A DNA stretch of 64,000 nucleotides from Natrarchaeobius halalkaliphilus (GCF_003841485.1 NZ_REFY01000003.1:372001-436000); one strand, 5' to 3'; numbered from the stretch's first letter, positions 27,876 through 36,485 are shown. The notes: generated by a model from the sequence alone, not told the origin. Made by a program: numbers and translations.

Positions 27876-28541
27876 ATGTCCGTTCAATTCGAAAAACTCA
27901 CGTTCGATCGACTGGGACACGCGACCGTTCGCGTCGAAACCGACGACGAGACCGTCATCTACGTCGATCCGTGGGGGGAGGTGCTAGAAGAAGAGACGGG
28001 CGATGGCGATATCGTACTCATCACCCACGACGATTTCGATCACTACGATCCAGCCGCGATCGATACGGTATCCTCGCCGGCGGCGACGGTCGCCGCCTAC
28101 GAGGCGATCGACACGTCCGACCTCGATTTCGACGTCGTCGACCTGCCACACGACGGCAAAACGATGGTCGAGGGAATCGAGATCCGAACGGTCCCGGCCT
28201 ATAACGATCCGAACGGTGCCCACGTCGACGACGATGGGAACCCGTTCCACGCGGAGGGGGAGGTCGTCGGTCTCCAGTTCACGCTCGCGGACGCGACGAT
28301 CTATTTTCCGTCGGATACCGACTTCCTCGAGCATCACGGGTCGATCGATGCCGACGTATTCGTTCCACCGATCGGGGGTCACTACACGATGGATCGCAAC
28401 GAAGCCGCAGCGTTCGCCCGGAGCGTCGATCCGGAGCTCGTGCTTCCGGAGCACTACGATACGTTCGAGGCGATCGAAACCGACGCCGAGGCGTTCGCCG
28501 CGGACCTCTCCGAGGACGGTATCCGAGTCGAACTGTTCTGA
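27876..28541 (+). CDS. metallo-beta-lactamase-fold hydrolase (UPF0173 type)
   Basis: A 221-residue MBL-fold protein. The metal motif is THDDFDHYD (THxxxDH variant). Further ligands are in VPAYNDPNGAH, YFPSDTDF and LVLPEHYDTF. This is the compact UPF0173-like group of uncharacterised metal hydrolases. The usual HxHxDH is changed in that the first His-x-His reads H-D-D-F-D-H, typical of this subgroup. ATG 27876. The gene is followed by palindromic element copy A. Confidence 0.88.
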   Translation: MSVQFEKLTFDRLGHATVRVETDDETVIYVDPWGEVLEEETGDGDIVLITHDDFDHYDPAAIDTVSSPAATVAAYEAIDTSDLDFDVVDLPHDGKTMVEGIEIRTVPAYNDPNGAHVDDDGNPFHAEGEVVGLQFTLADATIYFPSDTDFLEHHGSIDADVFVPPIGGHYTMDRNEAAAFARSVDPELVLPEHYDTFEAIETDAEAFAADLSEDGIRVELF

Positions 28542-28576
28542 TCGTGACGTGCGCGCCGGTCAACAGACGGAGAGTT

Positions 28577-28662
28577 TGATACGGATTACTGTAACGATTT
28601 ACCGGCGCACCCGCGACCCGGGCGGCGGGTGCGCCGGCAACGATTTACAGTAAACCGTATGA
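28577..28662. repeat. 86-bp palindromic element, copy A
   Basis: Imperfect 86-bp palindrome. Outer arms of 25 nt (28577-28601 and 28638-28662) share ATACGGNTTACTGTAA in inverted orientation. The inner stem of 13 bp pairs perfectly (28602-28614 with 28625-28637, CCGGCGCACCCGC), and the loop is 10 nt (28615-28624). It lies 35 bp after the UPF0173-like gene and 149 bp before the next ATG, outside any reading frame. Copies B and C have the same length and layout. Confidence 0.9.
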
Positions 28663-28811
28663 GGGGATTTGGTCACTGAATCCGACCGTATTATCCACGA
28701 GTCATACAGGAAGAACGAAACCTATAGACGAACAGAAAGTCGCTATCGACGCCTCTAATCCCTTTGGAAGTGCTGTTAATGCCGTTGCAGATGTACCCGA
28801 TTACGAGAACC

Positions 28812-29480
28812 ATGACATCGATAGCTGACATAGAAATTCCAGCCGACGGAACCGGATTGGGGGAGCTCTTCGACGACGTCCCCGGGCTGACCTGTGAGAT
28901 GGAACGCGTTATCGCCTCGAGCGGCCACGGCCTGTGGCTCGCTGGTAGCTCCCGATCGAAGATCGAGGACGCCCTCACGGACGCAGCAGCGATCGACACG
29001 TACTCGTGCATCACTGATGACGAAGAACGGTATCTGTACGACATCGAGTTCGACGACGGGACCGTCGATCCCTTCGAAGTCGTCCTCGAGCAGAACGGAA
29101 CGGTTCTGAGCGCGTCGGCGTCGAACGGATCCTGGCTGTTGAGCGTTCGCGTCATCGATCGAGAAAACGTCAGCACGCTGTACGACCGGCTGGTCGAGTA
29201 CGACGTTTCACCGACCATCGTCCGGCTGTTCGATCTAGCCGAAGAGAGCCGCACCCAGTGTGGCCTGACCGCGCGCCAGTACGAGACGTTGGTCGCTGCG
29301 ATCGATCACGGCTACTTCGAGATCCCACGCGAAGTCTCGATGCAGGAACTTTCGGACGAGCTCGACATCTCCCACCAGGCGCTGTCAGAGCGCCTCCGTC
29401 GGGCGTACCGAGCGCTCGTCACCTCCGAACTCAACGTCACCGAGGAAGAAGCCACCGCACCGCCGCTTGCCTCGGACTAG
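28812..29480 (+). CDS. HTH-10 (bacterio-opsin-activator-like) regulator
   Basis: A 222-residue protein with a C-terminal HTH-10 domain (GLTARQYETLVAAIDHGYFE, IPREVSMQELSDELDISHQA, LSERLRRAYR). The ~150-residue N-terminal half (sensor-like beta/alpha, DIEFDDGTVDPFEVVLEQNG) is a typical small-molecule or partner-sensing module of this very large haloarchaeal family. ATG 28812 is chosen because the family's N-terminus begins a few residues before the first strand; in-frame starts at 28764 and 28794 are possible. Monocistronic, targets unknown; element copy A lies in its upstream region. Confidence 0.85.
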   Translation: MTSIADIEIPADGTGLGELFDDVPGLTCEMERVIASSGHGLWLAGSSRSKIEDALTDAAAIDTYSCITDDEERYLYDIEFDDGTVDPFEVVLEQNGTVLSASASNGSWLLSVRVIDRENVSTLYDRLVEYDVSPTIVRLFDLAEESRTQCGLTARQYETLVAAIDHGYFEIPREVSMQELSDELDISHQALSERLRRAYRALVTSELNVTEEEATAPPLASD

Positions 29481-29604
29481 CACACGCAACACGGGTCGTC
29501 GTCGGTACGCCCCCTCGTCCCGCCGACGAAGAGATCGAAATTTGGCAATCACTCGTTGTAGACTCGCCCCTACCTTTTTGTACGGGGTTGCTAATCGAAT
29601 AGGC

Positions 29605-30243
29605 GTGACCGTTGATCCGTTCAACCGCGGTAAACATCACGGCGCAGTCGTCGTCGGGAGCCTCGCGCTCGCATCGCTGTTGTGGGCGGTGGGATATCCG
29701 TTTTCGCGGATTGTCGCCGCCATCCCGTGGTTTCTTCTATTTTTGGTGATGATCATCGGCCCGGTCACGAAGATCTGGCCGTCGATCAGTCGCCGCTATT
29801 CGGGGAACTTCCCGTTGAACTGGCGATCGGAACTCGGAATCTGGTTCGTGGGTTGGTCGCTGGCACACGTGGCCCTCGTGTTCCGATCGATGGGGTGGGA
29901 CGTCGTCGGATTCGTCGTTGGCATGAGCGCGTGGGCGTTCGCCGCAACGGTCGGAGTGATCATCGCCGTGATTCTGGCGATCACCTCGAACAACGTGGCC
30001 TACCAGTATCTCGGGCCGAAAGCCTGGAAGTGGCACCAGAGTCACGGAACGTACGTCATGTTCTGGCTCCTGACGGTACACATCTATGATCAGACGTTCC
30101 TTCGGGGAGGGGTTCCGCCGGAGGATCCGCTTCACTTGCTGTACGTGGCCACTATTCTCGTCGTCGTGGGGTTGCACATTTGGGCGTTCCTTACCGTCGT
30201 CTTCCACTACCGAACGCACGGTTCGTATCCACCGAACATCTAG
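29605..30243 (+). CDS. ferric-reductase-like haem membrane protein
   Basis: A 212-residue integral membrane protein with about six helices. RSELGIWFVGWSLAHVALVF, ILAITSNNVAYQYLGPKAWK and WHQSHGTYVMFWLLTVHIYD follow the ferric reductase-like transmembrane domain pattern. Paired His in separate helices (SLAH, WHQSHG, TVH) could bind b-type haem. It resembles YedZ/MsrQ-type subunits, but no partner oxidoreductase is adjacent. GTG 29605 is the only start near the first helix; the frame is open upstream into the preceding gene. Palindromic element copy B follows 124 bp downstream. Confidence 0.82.
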   Translation: MTVDPFNRGKHHGAVVVGSLALASLLWAVGYPFSRIVAAIPWFLLFLVMIIGPVTKIWPSISRRYSGNFPLNWRSELGIWFVGWSLAHVALVFRSMGWDVVGFVVGMSAWAFAATVGVIIAVILAITSNNVAYQYLGPKAWKWHQSHGTYVMFWLLTVHIYDQTFLRGGVPPEDPLHLLYVATILVVVGLHIWAFLTVVFHYRTHGSYPPNI

Positions 30244-30367
30244 TGAGAGTACTGGCTACACTCAGAGTGTTCAGTAACAACGAGGACGCTCGTTCGACGC
30301 GCCAAAGCCGGCGGAGAAGATAGTTCATTGCGGAGCCGTCGTCTCGAGGTCGGTCCCGATTGACTGC

Positions 30368-30453
30368 TGATACGGTCTGCTGTAAGTCAGTACCGACGTA
30401 TCCGGAGACCGGGTGCCGGATGCGCCGGTAAACAGTTACAGCAGACCGTATGA
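30368..30453. repeat. 86-bp palindromic element, copy B
   Basis: Same 86-bp layout as copy A: outer arms 30368-30392 and 30429-30453 share a perfect 16-bp inverted repeat ATACGGTCTGCTGTAA. The inner stem is 30393-30405 with 30416-30428 (CCGACGTATCCGG against CCGGATGCGCCGG, one mismatch and one G-T pair), and the 10-nt loop is 30406-30415. Intergenic, between the haem membrane protein and the 44-residue membrane protein. Confidence 0.9.
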
Positions 30454-30511
30454 CACGAAAGCTACGGTGATTCGTTTGCTTATTCGCTCGAGACCGGATG
30501 GATCAATCGGG

Positions 30512-30646
30512 CTATGCACTCTTGAGTAGCCGAAGCGCGATTCCGACGAGGATTACCAGGATTCCGGAAATCGTCGCGATCGGCGGAATCGGAACGAAAA
30601 GCAACACGACACCAGCGAGGATGACGACCGTCGAGAGTCGAACCAT
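30512..30646 (-). CDS. 44-residue two-helix membrane protein
   Basis: A complete 45-codon frame, ATG at 30644-30646 and TAG at 30512-30514. The protein is MVRLSTVVILAGVVLLFVPI, then a Pro-rich turn, ATISGILVILVGIALRLL and a basic end KSA. The two hydrophobic stretches around a Pro turn suggest a helical hairpin. The low-charge, high-GC codon pattern is coding-like. Haloarchaea have many such small membrane proteins; function unknown. Confidence 0.7.
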   Translation of the reverse strand: MVRLSTVVILAGVVLLFVPIPPIATISGILVILVGIALRLLKSA

Positions 30647-30706
30647 GTGGGTCGTTCGACGACTGGCGAAGTAGAATTGTGGCCGGCATTCTCAGCTAGC
30701 CACGTC

Positions 30707-31705
30707 TCACTCGATCGTTCCGACGATCTCCTCGAGATCGACGTCCGACTCGATCAGCCGGTACTCTCCGCCCTCGAGCGAAACCACGCCTTCGTGATGG
30801 AGGTGATCGAGGTGTGCGAAGGCCTCCCCGGGACCGTGAACGATGTGGATACCCGACAGGTCGCCAAACAGATGGGCGCTGACGGTCCACGGATCGGCCG
30901 GGCCGTGTTCTTCGAGAACGTCGAGAACCCGTTCGGTTCGGTCGCGGTGGTGATCGGCGATCGCCAGCGCGCGGTCGGTCGGCTCGTCGATGGGATCGCG
31001 GTGACCGGGCCAAACTCGGTCGTAGTCACGGTCGACGATCGTTCGAAGCGTCTCGAGATACTGCTCGAGCGGTCGATCGACTCGGACGTCAGCTCCGCCG
31101 ACGTTCGGCGTGTAGACCGGTAAAATGGCGTCGCCGACGAACGCCTCGCTACCGTCCCCACCATCGCCGCCGTCGACGATCTCGAAGCAACAGAGCCCGG
31201 CCGCGTGCCCGGGTGCGTGAACGGTTTCGATCGTCCGTCCACCAACCTCGAGGATCGTCCCGTCCTCGATCGGCGTGGCGTCCGCCGGTTTTCCGTCGAT
31301 CTCCCTCGTTCCATCGAGTATCGAGAGAAGCTCTGCAGTTGCCTCCGCCGGAACGCCCCAGACGTCGAGGAGCTCCCGTCGTCTCTCATCGAGTTCCGTC
31401 ATCGCCTCGGGGTCGTGTTCGACGAGCGGCGCGTCGGCCTCGTGAACGAAGACGGTCGCGTCACTTTCGGCCTGAATCTCACCGGCGAGTCCCGCGTGGT
31501 CGACGTGAAAGTGGGTGAGAACGATATCGTCGACGTCCTCGAGTCCGTAGCCACGCGCGGCGAGACCGTCCTCGAGATCCGCTCGAATGTCCGGCGCGGA
31601 GACGCCGGTGTCGACGAGAGCGAGATCGTCGGTCTCCTCGTCGAGGAGAACGTAGACGTTGTTTCGCCCCTCAAATTCGTCGTTCCCCAGCGTGATTCGG
31701 TCCAT
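30707..31705 (-). CDS. metallo-beta-lactamase-fold hydrolase
   Basis: A 332-residue MBL protein. Metal motif LTHFHVDHAG (HxHxDH), HAPGHAAGLCCFE (fourth ligand), AFVGDAIL (bridging Asp) and VWPGHRDPI (last His). A C-terminal winged-helix-like segment (RVLDVLEEHGPADPWTVSAH, HLHHEGVVSLEGGEYRL) follows, as in LACTB2-like and RNase Z-like metallohydrolases. Start ATG 31705 fits GTTAATACT on the minus strand about 27 bp upstream; ATG 31717 in the same frame is too close to that element. Substrate not evident. Confidence 0.9.
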   Translation of the reverse strand: MDRITLGNDEFEGRNNVYVLLDEETDDLALVDTGVSAPDIRADLEDGLAARGYGLEDVDDIVLTHFHVDHAGLAGEIQAESDATVFVHEADAPLVEHDPEAMTELDERRRELLDVWGVPAEATAELLSILDGTREIDGKPADATPIEDGTILEVGGRTIETVHAPGHAAGLCCFEIVDGGDGGDGSEAFVGDAILPVYTPNVGGADVRVDRPLEQYLETLRTIVDRDYDRVWPGHRDPIDEPTDRALAIADHHRDRTERVLDVLEEHGPADPWTVSAHLFGDLSGIHIVHGPGEAFAHLDHLHHEGVVSLEGGEYRLIESDVDLEEIVGTIE

Positions 31706-31824
31706 GGTCGAACCCATTCTCCGGCGAGTATTAACGTGACTGATCGCGGAACGCTGATCGCTCTGTAGGTCCACGTTCGGGACAGCGCTTTCCTCGCTGG
31801 ACAAACTACGTCGAATCGAAACCG

Positions 31825-32358
31825 ATGCAACCGGTCGTTCACCTGATAATCGGATACCTCTGTTATGCGGTTTACACCCGCTGGCAGCGCGACGAGGTGC
31901 CTACCGATCGGGGAGCACTCGTGGCGATCGTCGCCGCGGCGCTGCCGGATCTCGTGGATAAGCCGCTCGCGGCCGCCGGGGTCGTACCCGTCGGACGAAC
32001 CGTCGGTCACTCGTTGCTGGTCGTCGTTCCGGTCACTCTCGCCGTCTGGCTCGCCGCAGACCGATACGGTCGTCGAACGCTGGGAACCGCGTTCGCTATC
32101 GGGCTGCTTTCACACGTCGTAACTGACGTCCCCTGGCACGTTCTCTCCGGAGAGTTCCACGAACTCGGTTTTCTCCTCTGGCCGATCACGGAAATGCCGT
32201 CGTACATCGGAATCAAGCCCCTCGGTACGGTCCCTATCCTCGGGGTAGAGGCGACGACGCTGTGGCTCGAGGCGGTTATCTTCGTCGTCGGAGTCGCGCT
32301 GTGGATCCGCGACGGAAAGCCTGGATTCGACCCCATCGCGGAGCGGCTACTTCGGTAA
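31825..32358 (+). CDS. membrane-bound metal-dependent hydrolase (DUF457 type)
   Basis: A 177-residue membrane protein. VVHLIIGYLCYAVYTRW, ALPDLVDKPLA, VGRTVGHSLLVVVPVT and GLLSHVVTDVPWH place H, D, H and HxxxD residues between helices as in the DUF457/YdjM family of putative membrane metal hydrolases. It diverges from the MBL gene and is convergent with zntA. Activity in the family is largely predicted. Confidence 0.85.
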   Translation: MQPVVHLIIGYLCYAVYTRWQRDEVPTDRGALVAIVAAALPDLVDKPLAAAGVVPVGRTVGHSLLVVVPVTLAVWLAADRYGRRTLGTAFAIGLLSHVVTDVPWHVLSGEFHELGFLLWPITEMPSYIGIKPLGTVPILGVEATTLWLEAVIFVVGVALWIRDGKPGFDPIAERLLR

Positions 32359-32458
32359 CTTCGCTCGTCTCGACGACCGCCCAACGTCGTGAACCGATGG
32401 AACGGTTTCGCGTCGCAATCTATCGATCTGACTTGCGGTCGCGAACCGACGGTTCAAC

Positions 32459-35023
32459 TCACCGTTCGGTCTCGTTCGACTCGAGGTCCGCCGGCGTCTC
32501 GGGTTCGACGTCCGCGAGTCGCATCGCGTTGCCCGTCACACCGAGGCTCATCCCCATGTCCCCGATGAGGACCGCATGGATGACGGTGACGATACCGACC
32601 GGGGTTCCGGCGGCGAGGACGGCCTTCACCGCGAGACTTGCCCAGATGTTCTGTCGAATGACGTCGTTGGCCTTCCCAGAGAGTTCGTAGAGATACGGCA
32701 ATCGAGTGAGATCGTCGCCCATCAGCGCCACGTCGGCGGTCTCGAGCGCCGTGTCGGTTCCCGCGGCACCCATCGCGATACCGACGGTCGCGGTGGCGAG
32801 TGCGGGGGCGTCGTTGATCCCGTCACCGACCATGGCGACGTGACCGCGTTCGTCCCCGCCAGTTCCGTGCTCGCGCTCGAGTCGGTCGATCCACTCGAGT
32901 TTCTCGTCGGGGAGCAACTCGGCGTGGTACTCGTCGATGCCGACCTCGGCCGCGATCGCACGGGCGGTCCCCTCGTTGTCGCCGGTGAGCATGACGACGC
33001 CGACGCCCTGATCCTGCAGTCGCGAGACGGCCCACTTCGCTTCCGGCCGGACCCGATCCGAGACGGCGACGATCCCGAACGGCTGGTCGGCGGTTCCGAC
33101 GATGACGACCGTCTTCCCCTCGGCCTCGAGTCTCGGAAGGACGTCCTCGAGCACGTCGAGACAGCCCGCGCGGTCGCACTGAGACGTCGACTCGTAGCCC
33201 ATCGACTCGAGCGTCACCCCTCCGTCGGTCGTCGCGTGGGCGTGAGAGAGGTTCGCCAGCCCGTCGAAGAGATCGGGTTTACCGACGTAGTGTGTCGTGC
33301 CATCGATCTCCGCGCGGACGCCCTCGCCGGTCAGCGCCTCGAACTCGTTGATGCGGATGTCGTCCGTCGAGACGCCGCGTTCGTCCGCGTAGCCGACGAT
33401 CGCGCGTCCGACGGGGTGTTCGCTCCGGTCTTCGACAGCGCTCGCCCGCCGGAGTACGTCGTCCTCGTCGGCTCCCTCGAGCGGAATCACGTCGGTGACC
33501 GAGAGGTCGCCCTCGGTCAGCGTTCCCGTCTTGTCCACCGCGAGGACGTCGCTGTCGCCGACGGCCTCTAAGTGACGGCCGCCCTTGATGAGGACGCCGT
33601 TTCGTGCGGCGCTCGTGATGCCCGAAACCACGCTGACGGGCGTCGAGATCACGAAGGCACAGGGACAGGCGATAACGAGCAGCGTCAGCCCCCGCAGGAA
33701 CCAGGTGTTCCAGGACGCGCCGGCGAGAAGCGGCGGACCCACCGCAAGTCCGACCGCGAGGACGACGACGATCGGCGTATAGACGCTCGCAAACCGGTCG
33801 ACGAACTGCTCGCGTTTCGTCTGCTCGCGTTCTGCGTCTTCGACGAGCCGAACGATCCGGGCGATCGTCGAGTCGTCGGCCTCGCGGTCGACCGAAATCT
33901 CGAGATACCCCGATTCAGCGATCGTACCGGCGTACACCTCGTCGTCCGCCGCCCTGTCGACGGGAACGCTCTCACCGGTGATCGGTGACTGGTCTACGGC
34001 GCTTTCACCCGCGAGAACGACGCCATCGGCGGGAATCTTCTCACCCGGTCGAACCACCACGACGTCGCCGACCTCGAGGGCCTGGACCGGAACCGTCTCC
34101 TGACTGCCGTCTTCGCGCCGAACGGTCGCCGTTTCGGGGGAGAGATCCATCAGCTCGCGCAAGGAGTCCCGAGCACGATCCATCGAGAATCGCTCCAACA
34201 GTTCAGCGACGGAGAACAACACGGCCAGCATCGCCCCTTCGAAGGGGTGGTGTGCCGCGACGCTGGCGACGATACCCACGCTCATCAGGAAGTCGATGTC
34301 CAGACTCCGATTGCGAACGGAGTAGTACCCGTTGCGAATGATCGGCGTGCCCGCGATCACCACAGCTCCGATGAACAGAAGATGCGAGAGGGCGTACGTT
34401 CGCCCGGCGACGCTCGCCAGCGCCGGATCGAGAGCGGGAACGACGAACTTCAACGCCATTCCGGCGGTCACGAAGACGGCACCGATCGCGGTAGCGACCG
34501 CGCGACGGCTCGTCAGGATGGTCCGCTTTTCGATGAGTCCGTCGTCGTGTTCGCCGTGGAAGGTCGCCTCGTATCCGGCGGACTCGATCGCGCCGGTGAT
34601 CGCGCTCCGATCGATTCCGTCGGTGACGGCGACGGTGACGCGTCCAGACGCCGGCTGGGTTTCGATTCTCTCGAGATCCTCGAGGCCATCGAGTGCGTTC
34701 TCGACCTTCGACGCACACGAGGCACAGTCCATATCGGGGACCGAAAGCGTCAGTTCGGATTCGCCGGAGTCGACTTCGTAACCGGCCGCCCGAACACGCT
34801 CGCGGACTTCGTCTTCGCTCGCGAGCGCCGGATCGTACTCGACGAGCAATCGCCCGCTCGTTACCCGCGGCTCGAGATGGTCGATGCCCTCGAGCCGTTC
34901 GACGCTGTTCGTCACTTTCCCGGCACAGGACGGACAGTCCATGTCGGGGACCCGAAGCTCGAGCCGACGAGTCGTGCTCGTGGTTCCCGGCCGGGGAGAA
35001 GCCGACGGATCGGAATCGCTCAT
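32459..35023 (-). CDS. zntA: Zn/Cd/Pb-exporting P1B-type ATPase
   Basis: An 854-residue heavy-metal P-type ATPase. Two HMA metal-binding domains have CPSC at 30-33 and CASC at 100-103. The transmembrane metal site is CPC at 453-455 (IACPCAFVISTPVS), the phosphorylated Asp is 497 in DKTGT, TGES is present, and the last helices carry VLIGDMGMSLGVTGNAMRL. CPC with a polar/acidic site in the last helix points to the P1B-2 (Zn, Cd, Pb) group rather than copper. Start ATG 35023, about 28 bp after a TATA-like CTGTATAGT on the minus strand. The upstream co-oriented HTH-10 gene is a candidate regulator; element C separates them. Confidence 0.95.
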   Translation of the reverse strand: MSDSDPSASPRPGTTSTTRRLELRVPDMDCPSCAGKVTNSVERLEGIDHLEPRVTSGRLLVEYDPALASEDEVRERVRAAGYEVDSGESELTLSVPDMDCASCASKVENALDGLEDLERIETQPASGRVTVAVTDGIDRSAITGAIESAGYEATFHGEHDDGLIEKRTILTSRRAVATAIGAVFVTAGMALKFVVPALDPALASVAGRTYALSHLLFIGAVVIAGTPIIRNGYYSVRNRSLDIDFLMSVGIVASVAAHHPFEGAMLAVLFSVAELLERFSMDRARDSLRELMDLSPETATVRREDGSQETVPVQALEVGDVVVVRPGEKIPADGVVLAGESAVDQSPITGESVPVDRAADDEVYAGTIAESGYLEISVDREADDSTIARIVRLVEDAEREQTKREQFVDRFASVYTPIVVVLAVGLAVGPPLLAGASWNTWFLRGLTLLVIACPCAFVISTPVSVVSGITSAARNGVLIKGGRHLEAVGDSDVLAVDKTGTLTEGDLSVTDVIPLEGADEDDVLRRASAVEDRSEHPVGRAIVGYADERGVSTDDIRINEFEALTGEGVRAEIDGTTHYVGKPDLFDGLANLSHAHATTDGGVTLESMGYESTSQCDRAGCLDVLEDVLPRLEAEGKTVVIVGTADQPFGIVAVSDRVRPEAKWAVSRLQDQGVGVVMLTGDNEGTARAIAAEVGIDEYHAELLPDEKLEWIDRLEREHGTGGDERGHVAMVGDGINDAPALATATVGIAMGAAGTDTALETADVALMGDDLTRLPYLYELSGKANDVIRQNIWASLAVKAVLAAGTPVGIVTVIHAVLIGDMGMSLGVTGNAMRLADVEPETPADLESNETER

Positions 35024-35137
35024 TACCGCTCCGTAATCACCGAGTGACTATACAGGTTATTTGGCGTGCGCTAACTCTATCGTTGCAGAGTGCCAATCGA
35101 GCCACACTCCGACGGAATCTTCTCGTCCCAGGCCGTC

Positions 35138-35223
35138 TCATACGGTTTGCTGTGACTTTTTACCGGAGCGACCGCGAGCCGTCCTGCGGTCGCTCCGGTA
35201 ACGACTTACAGTAGACCGTCTCA
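35138..35223. repeat. 86-bp palindromic element, copy C
   Basis: Third copy with the same 25-13-10-13-25 layout: outer arms 35138-35162 and 35199-35223, inner stem CCGGAGCGACCGC at 35163-35175 pairing perfectly with 35186-35198, loop 35176-35185. Its right end (TCA, 35221-35223) is the stop codon of the HTH-10 gene on the minus strand, so it lies exactly between that gene and zntA. Confidence 0.9.
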
Positions 35224-35967
35224 AAGGGACGCAGCGAGCCCGTCGATCGGTTCGGATCCGTCGACGAACGTCGTCGCAAGCGTCGCCTCAGCTCGACGGA
35301 GGCGATACGAAAGCGTCGATCGCGGCACGTCCAGTCGGTCTGCGAGATCGGAGAGTTCGATCGCTCTCGGCGTCTCGTAGTAACCGTAGTCGACTGCGGC
35401 GCGAAGGGCGTCCCGCTGCTCGTCGGGGAGAGTCTCCTCGGGTTCGATGCCGGCACGCTGGGGATCGAGTTCCGTCAATCGGAGCATCTCCATTCCCGTA
35501 CACTCGCCGACTTCCTCGCCCAGCGCGTCGAAAAACTGGTGGATCGGTGCCTCGTTCCCGAGAACGATTCGCCACCGGTATCTGCGGCCCTCGCGGTAGG
35601 TCTCGAACAGCAGTCCGTCACCGAGATGCTCGAGGGCGACGTGGGGCACCGACGTACAGACGGAGGTCCGCTCCCAGTACGTGTAGACGACGAGGGTGTC
35701 GTTGGACCGATCGAGAACCTGAACCTCACAATCCGCGCCACAGTCGTCCTTGACGAGACAGTCCGCGAAGTAGTCGGCGTTCTCGTAGGCGCGCTCGAGC
35801 GCCTCGAGGGCCTCACCGGATCCGCTGGCGTGGTCGACCCGCCAGAGACTGTCCGCGCTGACGTGACACGACAGCGATCGGATCGACGTGTCGGGGTAGT
35901 CGGCAAGTACGTCTGCGACCGGATTTGTCCCCGGATCGTACTCGAGGGCGAAGACGAATTCTCGCAT
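35221..35967 (-). CDS. HTH-10 regulator, possible metal-responsive activator of zntA
   Basis: A 248-residue regulator. The C-terminal HTH-10 domain (LPDEQRDALRAAVDYGYYET, PRAIELSDLADRLDVPRSTL, SYRLRRAE) is clear. The N-terminal module starts MREFVFALEYDPGTNPVADV and contains a cysteine cluster C-x6-C-x3-C (CLVKDDCGADC) plus a further Cys in RTSVCTSV. Such cysteines are not general in HTH-10 proteins and could bind Zn or Cd. The gene lies directly upstream of zntA in the same orientation. The frame is open to 36027, but the ATG at 35967 gives the family N-terminus. Metal sensing is an inference. Confidence 0.85.
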   Translation of the reverse strand: MREFVFALEYDPGTNPVADVLADYPDTSIRSLSCHVSADSLWRVDHASGSGEALEALERAYENADYFADCLVKDDCGADCEVQVLDRSNDTLVVYTYWERTSVCTSVPHVALEHLGDGLLFETYREGRRYRWRIVLGNEAPIHQFFDALGEEVGECTGMEMLRLTELDPQRAGIEPEETLPDEQRDALRAAVDYGYYETPRAIELSDLADRLDVPRSTLSYRLRRAEATLATTFVDGSEPIDGLAASL

Positions 35968-36026
35968 GGTTCTAGAGAGGGGAGGACGCATCAAATGGTT
36001 TCCTCCTCGGCGTCGTAGCTCGGACA

Positions 36027-36485
36027 ATGACCGAGCCGGCCGACTCGAGTGAAACGAGCGGGTTCCGTGATTTCTGGTCGTTTTACCGACGGTACACGGC
36101 TACGGCCGTCCACACAGCCGCAACAGCGGGACTCGCGATTTTCGGCCTCCTCGTGTTCGTCGATCCGCTCTTTGCGGTGGTCGCGATCGCCTGTTATCTC
36201 GCTCCACCGATCGTCTTGTACGTCCGGACCGACGAGCCGACGTATCCGCAGGCATCCGATCCGAGCACGAACGCCAGCGGACGTGAACTCGACACTGAAG
36301 CCGACCCGGTCGCTGATGAGATGACCGAAACCGCTGTCAACGGCGTTTCTGAGTCGACCATATCAAATACCGACACCGACAGCGACAACGGTGATAGCGA
36401 CACCGACAGAGACAACGGTGATACCGACACCGACAGCGACACCGATTCTGACAGCGATGACCGTGATGCCGACTCCGATGGCTGA
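36027..36485 (+). CDS. membrane-anchored acidic repeat protein
   Basis: A 152-residue protein with two closely spaced hydrophobic helices (AATAGLAIFGLLVFVDPLFA and VVAIACYLAPPIVLYV) and a C-terminal ~70-residue tail of D, S, T, N repeats (DTDSDNGD, DTDRDNGD, DTDSDTDSDSDD). The first ~85 residues look like a common haloarchaeal membrane-protein type. The tail is low complexity and probably grew by slippage. It diverges from the HTH-10 gene. Function unknown. Confidence 0.75.
   Translation: MTEPADSSETSGFRDFWSFYRRYTATAVHTAATAGLAIFGLLVFVDPLFAVVAIACYLAPPIVLYVRTDEPTYPQASDPSTNASGRELDTEADPVADEMTETAVNGVSESTISNTDTDSDNGDSDTDRDNGDTDTDSDTDSDSDDRDADSDG
36364..36470 (+). repeat. GAYACC/GACAGC-type microsatellite coding D-T/S-D repeats
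   Basis: Imperfect hexamer repeat (GACACCGACAGCGACAACGG and variants) covering about 100 bp and encoding the acidic tail of the membrane protein. It is in frame throughout. Confidence 0.75.

Noticed and set aside
36364-36470. Tandem hexamer repeat considered as CRISPR or origin iteron
   Set aside because: It is in frame, encodes D-S/T repeats, has no spacers and no origin features. No CRISPR array was seen anywhere in the window.
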